Shown piece by piece: positions 47,202 to 56,440 of a DNA stretch of 64,000 nt. The stretch is from Candidatus Competibacteraceae bacterium (GTDB lineage Bacteria; Bacteroidota; Bacteroidia; CAIKAF01): assembly GCA_014879445.1 (NCBI GenBank), contig JACSSC010000032.1, positions 1 to 64,000 on the forward strand, given 5' to 3'. Within the stretch, counting starts at the first letter, position 1; each line of letters opens with the position of its first letter. Both the position numbers and the translations under genes were made by a program. The notes under the pieces are model-generated. The model made no database searches, was not told the origin of the DNA, and was given only the letters and a program-made list of their open reading frames with translations.

Positions 47202-49286
47202 ATGACTAATAAAATGCGTGCATCAACACTGGAATCTCTCAAGTTAGGTTCTGTGTTGGATATTTTTAAAAAGGGTACTTTACCTGTAACAACTGATGAA
47301 TTAATTGACAAGGTTTTTGGGCCTAAAGGCAAACGCGGAGCCATGATTATTTCTGGAGCAAGTGGAATTGTTGGCGCTGGTAAAGTTATGCAGTTTGCTT
47401 CCCGTCTTAAACCTTATGGCATTCCCATTATTGCTCTTGACCTGCCAGGCGCCCCCGACGGAATTGGAAAACAGTACAAAGGATTAGTAAGGGCATTTGG
47501 TCGCGACGGCGCCAATGATATCATGAAGAATATCATTCAGCTGACTTATGATGGCAAATCATTGCCCGATACGCTGAAATCATACAATCCCAAATTTTTG
47601 CTCGAAGCCATTCCCGAAAACTTGGAACTTAAAAAAGCCCATTACAAACTCTTTAAAAAGGATTTTCCAGATATTCACATTTGGTCTGTTACGTCAGGAT
47701 TCCCTTCCAAACAGCTTGGCGTTGGTATTGCACATCCCGCTTTTCCACACGAAATCAATAAGATTTTTGAGATTGTGGAGAAAACACCTTCTGCTCAAAC
47801 GCAAATGCTTTGGGCTTTAGGTCTAATTCCTATGGAAGTAAGTGATGACTGGTCATTTGTTTTAGATGTATTTTTCTGCGGATTGATGTTAGCCAGCTTG
47901 CAATATCAAGAAAAAACAAATATGCCATTTTGGAAAGCAGATAAATATATTCGTCAAATCATTGGGCCCAATCCATTCAGAGCTCATGATGCGATAGGAG
48001 CTAAAGGGGCAAACTTCCTTACTTGGTCATGCCTTTATCATTTGAGCAAAGAATACGGACCACTTTTTGAACCCACACAATCACTTAATGAGCACAAAGA
48101 CAGCGGTCAAAATTGGTATCCACCTGACCATTTCAGGCCGATGGTAAACTGGCAAATCAACGATAAAGAAAAGGAAGATTTGCGCAACATCATTTATGGA
48201 TCTTTGTATCAAATGACATCCATCATGATTAAAGAAAAACGCTCAGATTTTGTTTCGATGAATGCTATTGGCGAGCTCTGCGCTCAGTTTACTCGTGGCA
48301 TGCTGGCTATTATGCGAAATGAAGGAGCAACAAATATTATAAATACAGTAAAGGCCTATCACAAACTTCATCCTTTAGCAGCCAAAACCAAATGGTATCC
48401 TGAGGTTTTCAAAAAAATGGATTCTCCAGAATGGCAACAGCTTTATGTTAATGCAGAACATGACGGCAAAGCAGGTGTTATTACCATCAGTCGTGAAAGC
48501 TACAACAGTGACGTGGATGCCGAACTGAATCGTGCTATTGATTGGTTAAAGAAGAACAAAATCAAGCGTGTTATCGTAACAAGTGATTTTCATTTTTCAA
48601 CACAAATGGTGGGAGCTGATACTACCGAGTTTTTCCCAGCGCTTACCGAAACAAAAGAAGGATTTCGTGTGGCACATACTTGGTCGAAAACTGCACGCAG
48701 GTTGTATAATGAATTCGAAATATCAATAGGATTTATCAATGGAAAAAGATGTATGGGTGGTATGCTTGAATTGATGATGCATTGTCATTATATGTTTGCT
48801 GATGCCGACACGACTTTAGCCATGCCTGAAGTAACACTTCCTGTGGTTCCTGGTATGGAAGGTTGTCATTGGGCCATTCGCAAAGCCAAACCAACCGACA
48901 GAAATAAACTTATTTCTATGCTGCTTGATGGCAAACAGGTTAAAGCTAAAGATACGGTTGGATGGTTTGTTGACTATGCAGGCACACTAGAATCAGGTAT
49001 TAAAAAATCCTGGGAAATTGTGCAAAAAGGAAATGGCGTTTTACCACTCAGAAAAGTAGATCCCGGATCGCTGAATATTTCAGTAAAGAAGGCAAAAATT
49101 CCATCCTCAGGTAATCCTGATTTTGAAGAAGCCAAACAAGCTATATCAAATTGTATAGAGCAATCATGCAATACTACGTTGGCAAAAGCCATCGAAGTTC
49201 AGGCACGGCACTCAGCTGATTTTATGGTAACACGGCTTTGCAGAAAAGGCCGCGTTGGCAGCGAATACGATAAAATAATGCAATAA
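47202..49286 (+). CDS. 3-hydroxyacyl-CoA dehydrogenase / enoyl-CoA hydratase fusion
   Basis: A 694-aa fusion with the dehydrogenase first (residues 40-410; NAD motif ISGASGIVGAGKV, LEAIPENLELK, catalytic His in AHPAFP) and the crotonase-type hydratase second (about 430-694; GGMLELMMHCH with Glu523 and MPEVTLPVVPG with Glu543, 20 apart as in rat hydratase Glu144/Glu164). This order is the reverse of FadB/FadJ and recalls archaeal crotonyl-CoA hydratase/dehydrogenase fusions. The Asn of SNTS is Val here (SVTSG). It carries out two central steps of beta-oxidation for the cluster. Confidence 0.88.
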   Translation: MTNKMRASTLESLKLGSVLDIFKKGTLPVTTDELIDKVFGPKGKRGAMIISGASGIVGAGKVMQFASRLKPYGIPIIALDLPGAPDGIGKQYKGLVRAFGRDGANDIMKNIIQLTYDGKSLPDTLKSYNPKFLLEAIPENLELKKAHYKLFKKDFPDIHIWSVTSGFPSKQLGVGIAHPAFPHEINKIFEIVEKTPSAQTQMLWALGLIPMEVSDDWSFVLDVFFCGLMLASLQYQEKTNMPFWKADKYIRQIIGPNPFRAHDAIGAKGANFLTWSCLYHLSKEYGPLFEPTQSLNEHKDSGQNWYPPDHFRPMVNWQINDKEKEDLRNIIYGSLYQMTSIMIKEKRSDFVSMNAIGELCAQFTRGMLAIMRNEGATNIINTVKAYHKLHPLAAKTKWYPEVFKKMDSPEWQQLYVNAEHDGKAGVITISRESYNSDVDAELNRAIDWLKKNKIKRVIVTSDFHFSTQMVGADTTEFFPALTETKEGFRVAHTWSKTARRLYNEFEISIGFINGKRCMGGMLELMMHCHYMFADADTTLAMPEVTLPVVPGMEGCHWAIRKAKPTDRNKLISMLLDGKQVKAKDTVGWFVDYAGTLESGIKKSWEIVQKGNGVLPLRKVDPGSLNISVKKAKIPSSGNPDFEEAKQAISNCIEQSCNTTLAKAIEVQARHSADFMVTRLCRKGRVGSEYDKIMQ

Positions 49287-49290
49287 ATTT

Positions 49291-49325
49291 CAGTTGCTCA
49301 TTCTATCCGTATGAGTGGGCAACTG
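49291..49325 (+). other. Intercistronic hairpin between the fusion gene and the mutase
   Basis: CAGTTGC at 49291-49297 pairs with GCAACTG at 49319-49325, with inner TCAT/ATGA pairing, a bulge and a roughly 13-base loop. It lies in the 54-bp gap before the mutase. No T run follows, so attenuation or mRNA processing fits better than full termination. Confidence 0.5.
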
Positions 49326-49340
49326 ATTTAATCAACGAAG

Positions 49341-50972
49341 ATGTCAGCAATGGAAACAGCAAAAAAAACTCAGCTAACCGATGAAACACAAAAAGTGTTT
49401 CTCGAATCGGGCATAGAAGTAGCGCCTCTTTATACCCGCGAAGATATGCTTGCAGGCAATCCGGATATAGATTTAGAACGCCCGGGCAAATATCCGTTTA
49501 CTAGAGGCATACATCCTCTGATGTACCGTAAACGACCGTTTACCATCAGGCAATATGCCGGATTCGCATCGCCCGAAGAAACCAATGAGCGTTTTCAGTT
49601 TTTGATTAAGAACGGACAAAATGGTTTGAATGTAGCATTTGATTTACCGACCCAGTGCGGACTTGACTCGGACGATCCACGGTCACTTGGCGAAGTGGGG
49701 CGCGTTGGTATGTCTATCGATACACTCGAAGATTTTGAAATTGCATTTCGTGGTATTGATTTGGAAAAAATCACGGTTTCAATGACCATCAACGGGTCGG
49801 CATTGGTTATGATGGCGATGTATTTTGCCCTCGCCGAAAAAAGAGGATATGACTTAAAGAATCTTCGTGGTACTGCACAAAATGATATTCTCAAAGAATT
49901 TATTGGAAGGGGTACATGGATTTTCCCAGTAGATAAATCTGTAAAAATTGTGGTTGATACGATAGAATATTGTGCCAAACATGTTCCTAAATACAGCCCT
50001 GTTAGCATCTGCGGGTATCATATTCGTGAAAGCGGAGCCAATCCTATACAAGAAATGGCATATGCATTTTGTATTGCAAAAGCATATTCGGATGAAACAT
50101 TAAAGCGAGGTATTGATATTGACGAATTCGCCTCACGACTTTCATACAATTTTGATATTTACGGCAACTTCTTTGAACAAATTGCAAAATTTAGAGGAGG
50201 TCGTCGTTTATGGGCTAAAATCATGAAAGAAGAATATAAGGCCACGAAAGAAGAATCATGCTGGATGCGCATGATTGCAGGCGGTGGTGGTGCCGGTCTA
50301 ACGAAAGAACAGCCCGAAAATAATATTGTACGTACTGCATACTATGCATTAATTTCAGCATTATCAGGCACGCAAACGATGGCCCTTTGCACTTATGATG
50401 AGGCATACACCATACCTACTGAAAAAGCTGCAGAAATTGCCCTGCGAACTATGCAAATCATGATTCACGAAATGGGTATCTGCGATACTGTGGACCCGCT
50501 AGGAGGTTCGTATTATGTGGAGTCGCTCACCAATCGCTTTGAAGAAGAAATAAAAAATGAAATGAAAAAGGTGGATGCCTGGGGTGGTATCATTCAAGCT
50601 GTTGCTAATGGTAAGATTCAGGAAGCTGTTTCAAAACAGGCCTATCAAAGAGAAAAAGCCGTGCAAGATGGTGACACATTAAAAGTAGGCGTTAATTGCT
50701 TTAAGAGTGAAGAAGGCGACAGGCCAGTTGAGTTTCATCCATACAATGAAGATGCAGCACAAAAACAAATTTCTAAACTCAAAAAAATTAAATCCGAACG
50801 AGATGAGTCGGCTGTTAAATCAGCTCTTGAACAACTGCGTAACGATGCATCCCAAAACAACAACCTCATGCCTGCTACCATTGAAGCAGTTAAGGCATAC
50901 GCTACTGTTGGAGAAATTATTCAGGTGATAAAAGATATTTATGGCGAATACAACGAACCTATTTTCTTTTAA
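49341..50972 (+). CDS. Methylmalonyl-CoA mutase-family large subunit
   Basis: A 543-aa TIM-barrel mutase subunit without its own B12 domain. Substrate residues: Tyr72 in RQYAGF and Arg190 in EFIGRGTWIFP align with Tyr89 and Arg207 of methylmalonyl-CoA mutase; isobutyryl- and 2-hydroxyisobutyryl-CoA mutases have Phe or Ile and Gln there. His227 in GYHIRESG is conserved. So a dicarboxylic acyl-CoA such as methylmalonyl-CoA is favoured, although YHIRE is also typical of the isobutyryl group. The next gene starts 32 bp before its stop. No MeaB chaperone or epimerase lies near. Confidence 0.9.
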   Translation: MSAMETAKKTQLTDETQKVFLESGIEVAPLYTREDMLAGNPDIDLERPGKYPFTRGIHPLMYRKRPFTIRQYAGFASPEETNERFQFLIKNGQNGLNVAFDLPTQCGLDSDDPRSLGEVGRVGMSIDTLEDFEIAFRGIDLEKITVSMTINGSALVMMAMYFALAEKRGYDLKNLRGTAQNDILKEFIGRGTWIFPVDKSVKIVVDTIEYCAKHVPKYSPVSICGYHIRESGANPIQEMAYAFCIAKAYSDETLKRGIDIDEFASRLSYNFDIYGNFFEQIAKFRGGRRLWAKIMKEEYKATKEESCWMRMIAGGGGAGLTKEQPENNIVRTAYYALISALSGTQTMALCTYDEAYTIPTEKAAEIALRTMQIMIHEMGICDTVDPLGGSYYVESLTNRFEEEIKNEMKKVDAWGGIIQAVANGKIQEAVSKQAYQREKAVQDGDTLKVGVNCFKSEEGDRPVEFHPYNEDAAQKQISKLKKIKSERDESAVKSALEQLRNDASQNNNLMPATIEAVKAYATVGEIIQVIKDIYGEYNEPIFF

Positions 50973-52095
50973 ACTGCTGCTGTTCCCGATTTGGATTTTT
51001 TCAATTACGGTTTCGGCTCAAACTACTGTAGGCAATATTCAGCATACATCAGGTCTCAGGTCCTATCGAATCCATCTCCCGTCAGGATACCAATCCACTC
51101 AAACTTATCCTCTTGTTTTTAATTTTCATGGATATACGTCCAATGCATGGCAGCAGGAATTTTATTCTGGCATGAGTCAAATAGCCGATGATGAACAATT
51201 TATTGTGGTCTATCCAGAAGGTATTGGCAATTCATGGAATGTTGGATTTAGCTTTCAATCCTACACATCGGGTGTTGATGATGTAGGATTCACTAATGCT
51301 TTAATCGATACTCTAATCATGTTATATTCTATTGATACAACCAGAATTTATTCATGTGGGATGAGCAATGGCGGATATTTAAGCTATCGTCTTGCCTGTG
51401 AGCTAAGCCATCGCATAACAGCAATTGCATCAGTAACTGGATTAATGACAGACAGTATGGCTTATTTCTGTTCTCCGATGCGTGATGTGCCTATTATGCA
51501 GGTTCACGGAACTGCCGATCCGGTTGTGAACTATAATGGCATCCCATCATCGCTGAGTGTTGAAGAAACACTCTTATTTTGGGTAAATAATAATGATTGT
51601 CAGAGTAGTTACTCACTAAATCCTGTTCCCGACAACAACGTACTTGATTTATGCACTGCCGACTTCATTACTTATCATGGATGCAACGATTGTGCCCCGT
51701 TAATTTTTTATAGAATCAATGGCGGAGGCCATACCTGGCCGGGAGCTACTATTGATAATCCTACGGTAGGACTTACAAATAGAGATTTTAATGCATCTGC
51801 CGAAATTTGGAATTTCTTCATACAACATCAAATGGGTTGTTATGTTTCAATAGAGCAAAACCAACTTCCTGTTGTGCAGATTTATCCTAATCCTACAACT
51901 TCGTTCTTGCAAATTCACAACTTACCCAACGATGTTCAATATATTTCAATATTTGACATTCATGGCCATATGATTACGGCTCTACTAAATAATGAGATAC
52001 TTGATGTATCAATGCTACATAATGGCATATACCTACTAAGCATTCATCATGCAAAAGGAATAGAATACACTAGATTTATTAAAATCTCAGATTAA
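50941..52095 (+). CDS. T9SS-secreted esterase (PHB depolymerase/feruloyl esterase-like)
   Basis: A 384-aa exported hydrolase. Signal peptide to about residue 27, then an alpha/beta fold: nucleophile Ser142 in GMSNGGY, an Asp in GTADPVVNY and His in GGGHTWPG, all in order. The tail starting VQIYPNPTTSFLQI is a T9SS type A sorting domain. Similar proteins cut polyhydroxybutyrate or plant cell-wall esters. The ATG at 50941 overlaps the mutase by 32 bp, so it may be a run-on from the cluster, but the function is extracellular. Confidence 0.87.
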   Translation: MANTTNLFSFKLLLFPIWIFSITVSAQTTVGNIQHTSGLRSYRIHLPSGYQSTQTYPLVFNFHGYTSNAWQQEFYSGMSQIADDEQFIVVYPEGIGNSWNVGFSFQSYTSGVDDVGFTNALIDTLIMLYSIDTTRIYSCGMSNGGYLSYRLACELSHRITAIASVTGLMTDSMAYFCSPMRDVPIMQVHGTADPVVNYNGIPSSLSVEETLLFWVNNNDCQSSYSLNPVPDNNVLDLCTADFITYHGCNDCAPLIFYRINGGGHTWPGATIDNPTVGLTNRDFNASAEIWNFFIQHQMGCYVSIEQNQLPVVQIYPNPTTSFLQIHNLPNDVQYISIFDIHGHMITALLNNEILDVSMLHNGIYLLSIHHAKGIEYTRFIKISD

Positions 52096-52604
52096 CTGGG
52101 TAATTTTTTCTCTGAATCAGGAGTAAAAAAATAAAGAATCTTCACTTTCCCATAGCCAAATAGTTCGCTTTCGTCGGTTAGCTCAATAGAAATTCCATTT
52201 TTGTCCCAACGAAGGGTTCCTTTTTCTTCTCCTTTAAATTCAAATTTGGTATTAAGTTTATCTTTCATCCATTGTGTAAAAAAGACGCCATCACTCACCT
52301 CTGGCAAAAAAACATCAGCAAAAATATCATTGAGTTTTTCATCAGAAAAAAGATAAGAAAAAGCATACATCTCACTTTCGGAAATAGAATAGTTAGATCG
52401 TATCATAATTTCGTCCTGAAATGAAATATGAGCATCTTCATCTTTCAGTACTTTGAAATATGAATCACCAAGATTGGTGTTGCGTAACAAAGCTTTGTCA
52501 TCGTTAAATACAACAGCAAAGTTCTCTGCCATTTTTTTATGCGCTTTGTTAGTACACGAAACAAGCGATAATACAATAATAATCAATGAGAAAAGCTTTT
52601 TCAT
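52092..52604 (-). CDS. Lipoprotein, function unknown
   Basis: A 170-aa product with lipobox LVSC in the first 20 residues, then a soluble acidic domain with several Asp/Glu pairs and an even share of strands. No family recognised. The ATG at 52604 is preferred to a start at 52631. Ends a few bases within the esterase stop (convergent overlap). Confidence 0.65.
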   Translation of the reverse strand: MKKLFSLIIIVLSLVSCTNKAHKKMAENFAVVFNDDKALLRNTNLGDSYFKVLKDEDAHISFQDEIMIRSNYSISESEMYAFSYLFSDEKLNDIFADVFLPEVSDGVFFTQWMKDKLNTKFEFKGEEKGTLRWDKNGISIELTDESELFGYGKVKILYFFTPDSEKKLPS

Positions 52605-52679
52605 TTGTATGAATTTACAACAAATGTACAAACAATGTAAGTGAAGCTAACACAAGATACCTCTTTTTATAAACAAGCA

Positions 52680-53372
52680 TTAGCAAATATCTGGCTCACC
52701 TGCTAATTTCAAATACACACGACACAATGTAAGCACATCTTTTTCACAATATTGTTGAATGCGACCTATGTCCTGATCCTGATAATATACCTTTCCAACC
52801 ATGCTTCCGTCAATATCATCTTTGGGTGAAGGAATATTAAAAACAGAGGCCAGCAGGTTCAACGAAACAAATTGTTTCATATCACCGAATTTCCACAATT
52901 CCATCGTATCAATATTCGAAATTTCCCATGGTTTTTTTCCACGAGCATCAAGCATTGAAGGCAGACGGACACCTTGAATCATCATCCTGCGGGCAATATA
53001 TGGAAAATCAAACTCCTTACCATTATGTGCACATAATGCCCATTTGGTACCTGATGATTCGATACGACTGAGTGCTTCCGAAAATTCAAGCAACAATTCT
53101 CTTTCATCTTGATGAACAAATGAGCGCATATTGAGTTTGCCTGCCCTGATATATCCAGAAGAAATACATATAATCTTACCAAACTCAGCATAGATAGCTG
53201 CTCTTTCATATGTTTTTTCGGGTATGGCCTCCGAATCATTTCTAAATAATGATGCAGATTTATAATCCCAAAATTTTTTCTGCTCTTCAGGCAACAAATG
53301 ATAATCAGCATACTGAGAAACCGTCTCAATATCTATAAATAAAATATGATCCTTACTAATATCAGTAAACAT
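52680..53372 (-). CDS. Predicted 3'-5' exonuclease (DnaQ-like/PolB-like)
   Basis: A 230-aa RNase H-fold exonuclease with ExoI Asp14-x-Glu16 (FIDIET), ExoII in AHNGKEFDFPYI and ExoIII in YCEKDVLTL. It belongs to the stand-alone PolB-like exonuclease group (PF10108-like) common in Bacteroidota. It may act in DNA repair or RNA trimming; the substrate is unknown. The ATG at 53372 is preferred to an in-frame TTG at 53405. Confidence 0.85.
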   Translation of the reverse strand: MFTDISKDHILFIDIETVSQYADYHLLPEEQKKFWDYKSASLFRNDSEAIPEKTYERAAIYAEFGKIICISSGYIRAGKLNMRSFVHQDERELLLEFSEALSRIESSGTKWALCAHNGKEFDFPYIARRMMIQGVRLPSMLDARGKKPWEISNIDTMELWKFGDMKQFVSLNLLASVFNIPSPKDDIDGSMVGKVYYQDQDIGRIQQYCEKDVLTLCRVYLKLAGEPDIC

Positions 53373-53417
53373 GGGTTGTGTTTTAAGTTGTTGATATGGC
53401 CACAATGTGGCGGGGCT

Positions 53418-53813
53418 TTAGTTTCGTGTGAAATTATAATCCCAGCTAGGAGTATCAAGAGTCATAGCATCATTGCCACAAGTTAAAGTACCGGCAATAC
53501 CTGTAATTACGTCGTTGCCAGTAAAGGTATGGGCTACTCCACATTTTTGCCCTTGCGTACTGAATGCAAAAGCAAACACATTGTCAATGTATGTCCAACT
53601 AAAATTATACACACGCGTTTGGTTGCCTGATGAAGGACAAGACGGGTCAACAACTATCATTGTTCCTGTGTTGTCATTGTTAACAGTAACAGTAGTTGAA
53701 AGTATCCACATTGGATTGGTCATGGTCCAATCGCCAACATAACAAGGATCTTCTGAACATGAAGAGAAGAACAAAGTAAAAACAAACAATAGTGGAAAAA
53801 AAATTTTTTTCAT
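53418..53813 (-). CDS. Small lipoprotein
   Basis: A 131-aa product with signal peptide MKKIFFPLLFVFTLFFSSC (lipobox at Cys19) and a mature part rich in Thr, Asn and Cys (CYVGDWTM, CPSSGNQT, GTLTCGND), which looks like a lipocalin-type barrel of the kind seen in many Bacteroidota lipoproteins. Function unknown. Confidence 0.65.
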   Translation of the reverse strand: MKKIFFPLLFVFTLFFSSCSEDPCYVGDWTMTNPMWILSTTVTVNNDNTGTMIVVDPSCPSSGNQTRVYNFSWTYIDNVFAFAFSTQGQKCGVAHTFTGNDVITGIAGTLTCGNDAMTLDTPSWDYNFTRN

Positions 53814-53886
53814 AATAATTGATTTATACATTTATTTAAGAATCAAATGTAAGAAAAAAACAAAATGCAATAGCGTTGAAAATTTA

Positions 53887-56280
53887 TTATTTCAGACCGT
53901 TTTTCTTAGACATCAGGGTTGTTGCCAATACTGTAAAGCCAATTACACTTACAGAGCTTACGGGCATGAGAATTGCAGCCACAACGGGTTCAAGTTCGCC
54001 TCTTATGGCAAATGATAGACCGATAATGTTATAAAAAAAGGAAATCATAAAAGACAAACGAACAACTTTCATGCTGTCTTTAGCTTGTTGAAGGATTGTG
54101 GGAAGAAGGTGAAAGGAATGACCTCGCAACATCCCGTCGCATGCAGGAAAAAAAGTAGCATTTTTGTTGGTAACAGCAACACCCACATCTGCCTTCTTTA
54201 AAGCACCTGCATCATTGAGCCCGTCTCCCAGCATCATCACATGATGATTTTTTTCTTGCAATGAGCTGATATAGGTCATCTTCATCTCTGGTTGCTGCCT
54301 GAAATGCAAAGATGTATCCTTGCCTAAGATAGAAAGCAGATTGTTCCTTTCTCGATCATTATCGCCTGATAGCACATGTAAAGAATAGGTTGCTCCTAGT
54401 TTTTTTGCTATATCAGATAAGCCAACTCTATACTGATTTGTAAAAATAAATTTTCCAAGTATCATTTCCCCATCAGCCACAAAAACTTCGGTTGTTGCAA
54501 AATCATTATCAAAATGTTGCTTAGTTCCTATTACAAAACTACGTGAGCCAATTCGCATACTACCTGATGACAAACCCTTTCCTGGAATTTCTTCAACATG
54601 TAATCCGGGTATCAAATGTATATTATCTCTTTGTAGATAATGATGAATGCGTATGCTTAAAGGATGAGTTGATGTAGCAGTAATGGAATAGATTTGTTGC
54701 CTGTAATCATCATTAAGCGTAATCCCTTCATAAACAATATTGGCTGCATCGGGCATTGTTATAGTACCTGTTTTATCAAATACAAGTGTATTTACTTTTG
54801 CCATTTCTTCGATTAAATCTGCATTTTTCATATAGAAATCATTTCTTCCAAAAATCCTAATTGTATTTCCGAAAGAAAAAGGAATGGTGAGAGCAAGCGC
54901 ACATGGGCAAGTGATGATAAGAACAGAAGTAAAAGCATTTAGTGCCAGAGAAGTATCAGCCCATAACCAAAATAATGCAGAGCCGGATGCAATAAGGAGA
55001 ACAGCCAATGTAAAATATTTGCTAACTGATAGCGTGCGCTTAGAGAGATATGGCTGTTGCTTTTTTTCGAAAACATCATGATTCCAAAGTGATGTGAGAT
55101 AGCTTTGCGAAACAGTACGGGTTAATGTTACGGTAATCATCCCTGAAGTTTGTCGCCCTCCTGCATATACTTTTTCGCCCGGATTAAGCACAACAGGTTC
55201 TGATTCACCGGTTACAAAGCTATAATCAATGCTGGCCGGACCTTGTGTCAGCAGCCCGTCGGCAGGTATAAGCTCATGATTTCGAATACGGATGGTATCT
55301 CCGGCTCGTAATTGATCTATGGTACATGTTGATTCTTTACCATCTGCTATACGTGTAATAGATAAAGGAAAATATGATTTATAATCGCGTTCAAAAGAAA
55401 GTGCCTTATATGATTTATGTTGAAACCATTTGCCGATGAGCAGAAAAAAAACCAATCCGGCTAAGGCGTCCATAAATCCAGCACCTGTTCCACTTATAAT
55501 TTCATAACTGCTACGCAGAAACATTGCTAGAATACCAAGCGAAAGTGGAACATCTATGTTGATTAGTTTCTGTTTCAATCCTATGATAGCAGAAGAAAAA
55601 TACCCAGAAGCACTATAAAAAAAAACAGGTAATGAAAGAAGCAGATTGAGATATGCAAAAAAAGGTTTGAAGCCGGGATCAATAATTTCGTCTAAATGAA
55701 AATATTCAGGAAAACTAAACAACATGATATTGCCAAAACAAAATCCGGCTACACCGAGTTTATAAACAAAAGTACGACGGGTTTGATGAATCGGTTCAGC
55801 TCCTGATAATCTAATTTCCGGTTCGTAACCTAATGTAGCAAGCAATTCAACTAAACCTCGAAGTGAAATCATATCGGGCTGAAAAGTAAAAGACGCTGAT
55901 TTTTTAAGAAAAGCTACTTCGCTGCGCTCCACGCCCGGCGCAAGCCGATACAAATTTTCAAGAAGCCAGATACATGATGTGCAATGAATGGCTGGAATAT
56001 AAAAACTAACCCGTATCTTTTTGCTATCGGCATAATCAACCAATCGCTCAATCACTTTTTCATCATCCAAAAAGGCAAATCTCTCTCCAAATGATTTTGT
56101 AGCCAATGTAATACCCGGATGCGCTTCAAAATCATAATATGTGCACATATCATTTTCTGCCAACAACTCATAGACGGTCTTACACCCCTCGCAGCAAAAT
56201 ACTTTATTGTCTGAAGAATGGATAGAATCTGTACAGGAATCACCACAATGATAACATATAATATGAGGTTGCGATGCCAT
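53887..56280 (-). CDS. Copper-type P-ATPase, CcoI/FixI-like
   Basis: A 797-aa P1B-type ATPase. N-terminal metal site with Cys9, 12, 16 and CCEGC (29-33), a heavy-metal domain with Cys100-x2-Cys103 (HCTSC), the membrane CPC motif (Cys458-Pro459-Cys460), phosphorylation site Asp502 in DKTGTIT, the HP motif in STHPLS and GDGLNDAGAL. This layout is that of CcoI/FixI, which supplies copper to cbb3-type cytochrome oxidase. No ccoN, O, P, G, H or S gene is in the window, so the call rests on architecture and the nearby Fnr genes. Confidence 0.88.
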   Translation of the reverse strand: MASQPHIICYHCGDSCTDSIHSSDNKVFCCEGCKTVYELLAENDMCTYYDFEAHPGITLATKSFGERFAFLDDEKVIERLVDYADSKKIRVSFYIPAIHCTSCIWLLENLYRLAPGVERSEVAFLKKSASFTFQPDMISLRGLVELLATLGYEPEIRLSGAEPIHQTRRTFVYKLGVAGFCFGNIMLFSFPEYFHLDEIIDPGFKPFFAYLNLLLSLPVFFYSASGYFSSAIIGLKQKLINIDVPLSLGILAMFLRSSYEIISGTGAGFMDALAGLVFFLLIGKWFQHKSYKALSFERDYKSYFPLSITRIADGKESTCTIDQLRAGDTIRIRNHELIPADGLLTQGPASIDYSFVTGESEPVVLNPGEKVYAGGRQTSGMITVTLTRTVSQSYLTSLWNHDVFEKKQQPYLSKRTLSVSKYFTLAVLLIASGSALFWLWADTSLALNAFTSVLIITCPCALALTIPFSFGNTIRIFGRNDFYMKNADLIEEMAKVNTLVFDKTGTITMPDAANIVYEGITLNDDYRQQIYSITATSTHPLSIRIHHYLQRDNIHLIPGLHVEEIPGKGLSSGSMRIGSRSFVIGTKQHFDNDFATTEVFVADGEMILGKFIFTNQYRVGLSDIAKKLGATYSLHVLSGDNDRERNNLLSILGKDTSLHFRQQPEMKMTYISSLQEKNHHVMMLGDGLNDAGALKKADVGVAVTNKNATFFPACDGMLRGHSFHLLPTILQQAKDSMKVVRLSFMISFFYNIIGLSFAIRGELEPVVAAILMPVSSVSVIGFTVLATTLMSKKNGLK

Positions 56281-56371
56281 ATTTTGCGTATGCGTGTTTT
56301 GTATTAAGTTTGAAATACAGATAGATAACCCTATTTTTAATGAAATGTTCGGCGGATAAAATATTTTTCCA

Positions 56372-56395
56372 AAAATCATACTTTTATGTGATTTT
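56372..56395. promoter_or_regulatory. Inverted repeat in the CcoI-Fnr intergenic region
   Basis: AAAATCA (56372-56378) and TGATTTT (56389-56395) are exact reverse complements 10 bases apart. It is a possible operator for the Fnr-type regulator at 56441, but it does not fit the TTGAT-N4-ATCAA Fnr consensus. Confidence 0.35.
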
Positions 56396-56440
56396 AGGAA
56401 AAATATATTTACATTTACAAAGATTTTTACCCTATAGTAT

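Noticed and set aside
45568-50972. Standard methylmalonyl-CoA mutase operon of propionate metabolism
   Set aside because: The two mutase subunits are 3.4 kb apart with thiolase and dehydrogenase genes between them, and epimerase and MeaB are missing, so the usual pairing does not apply.
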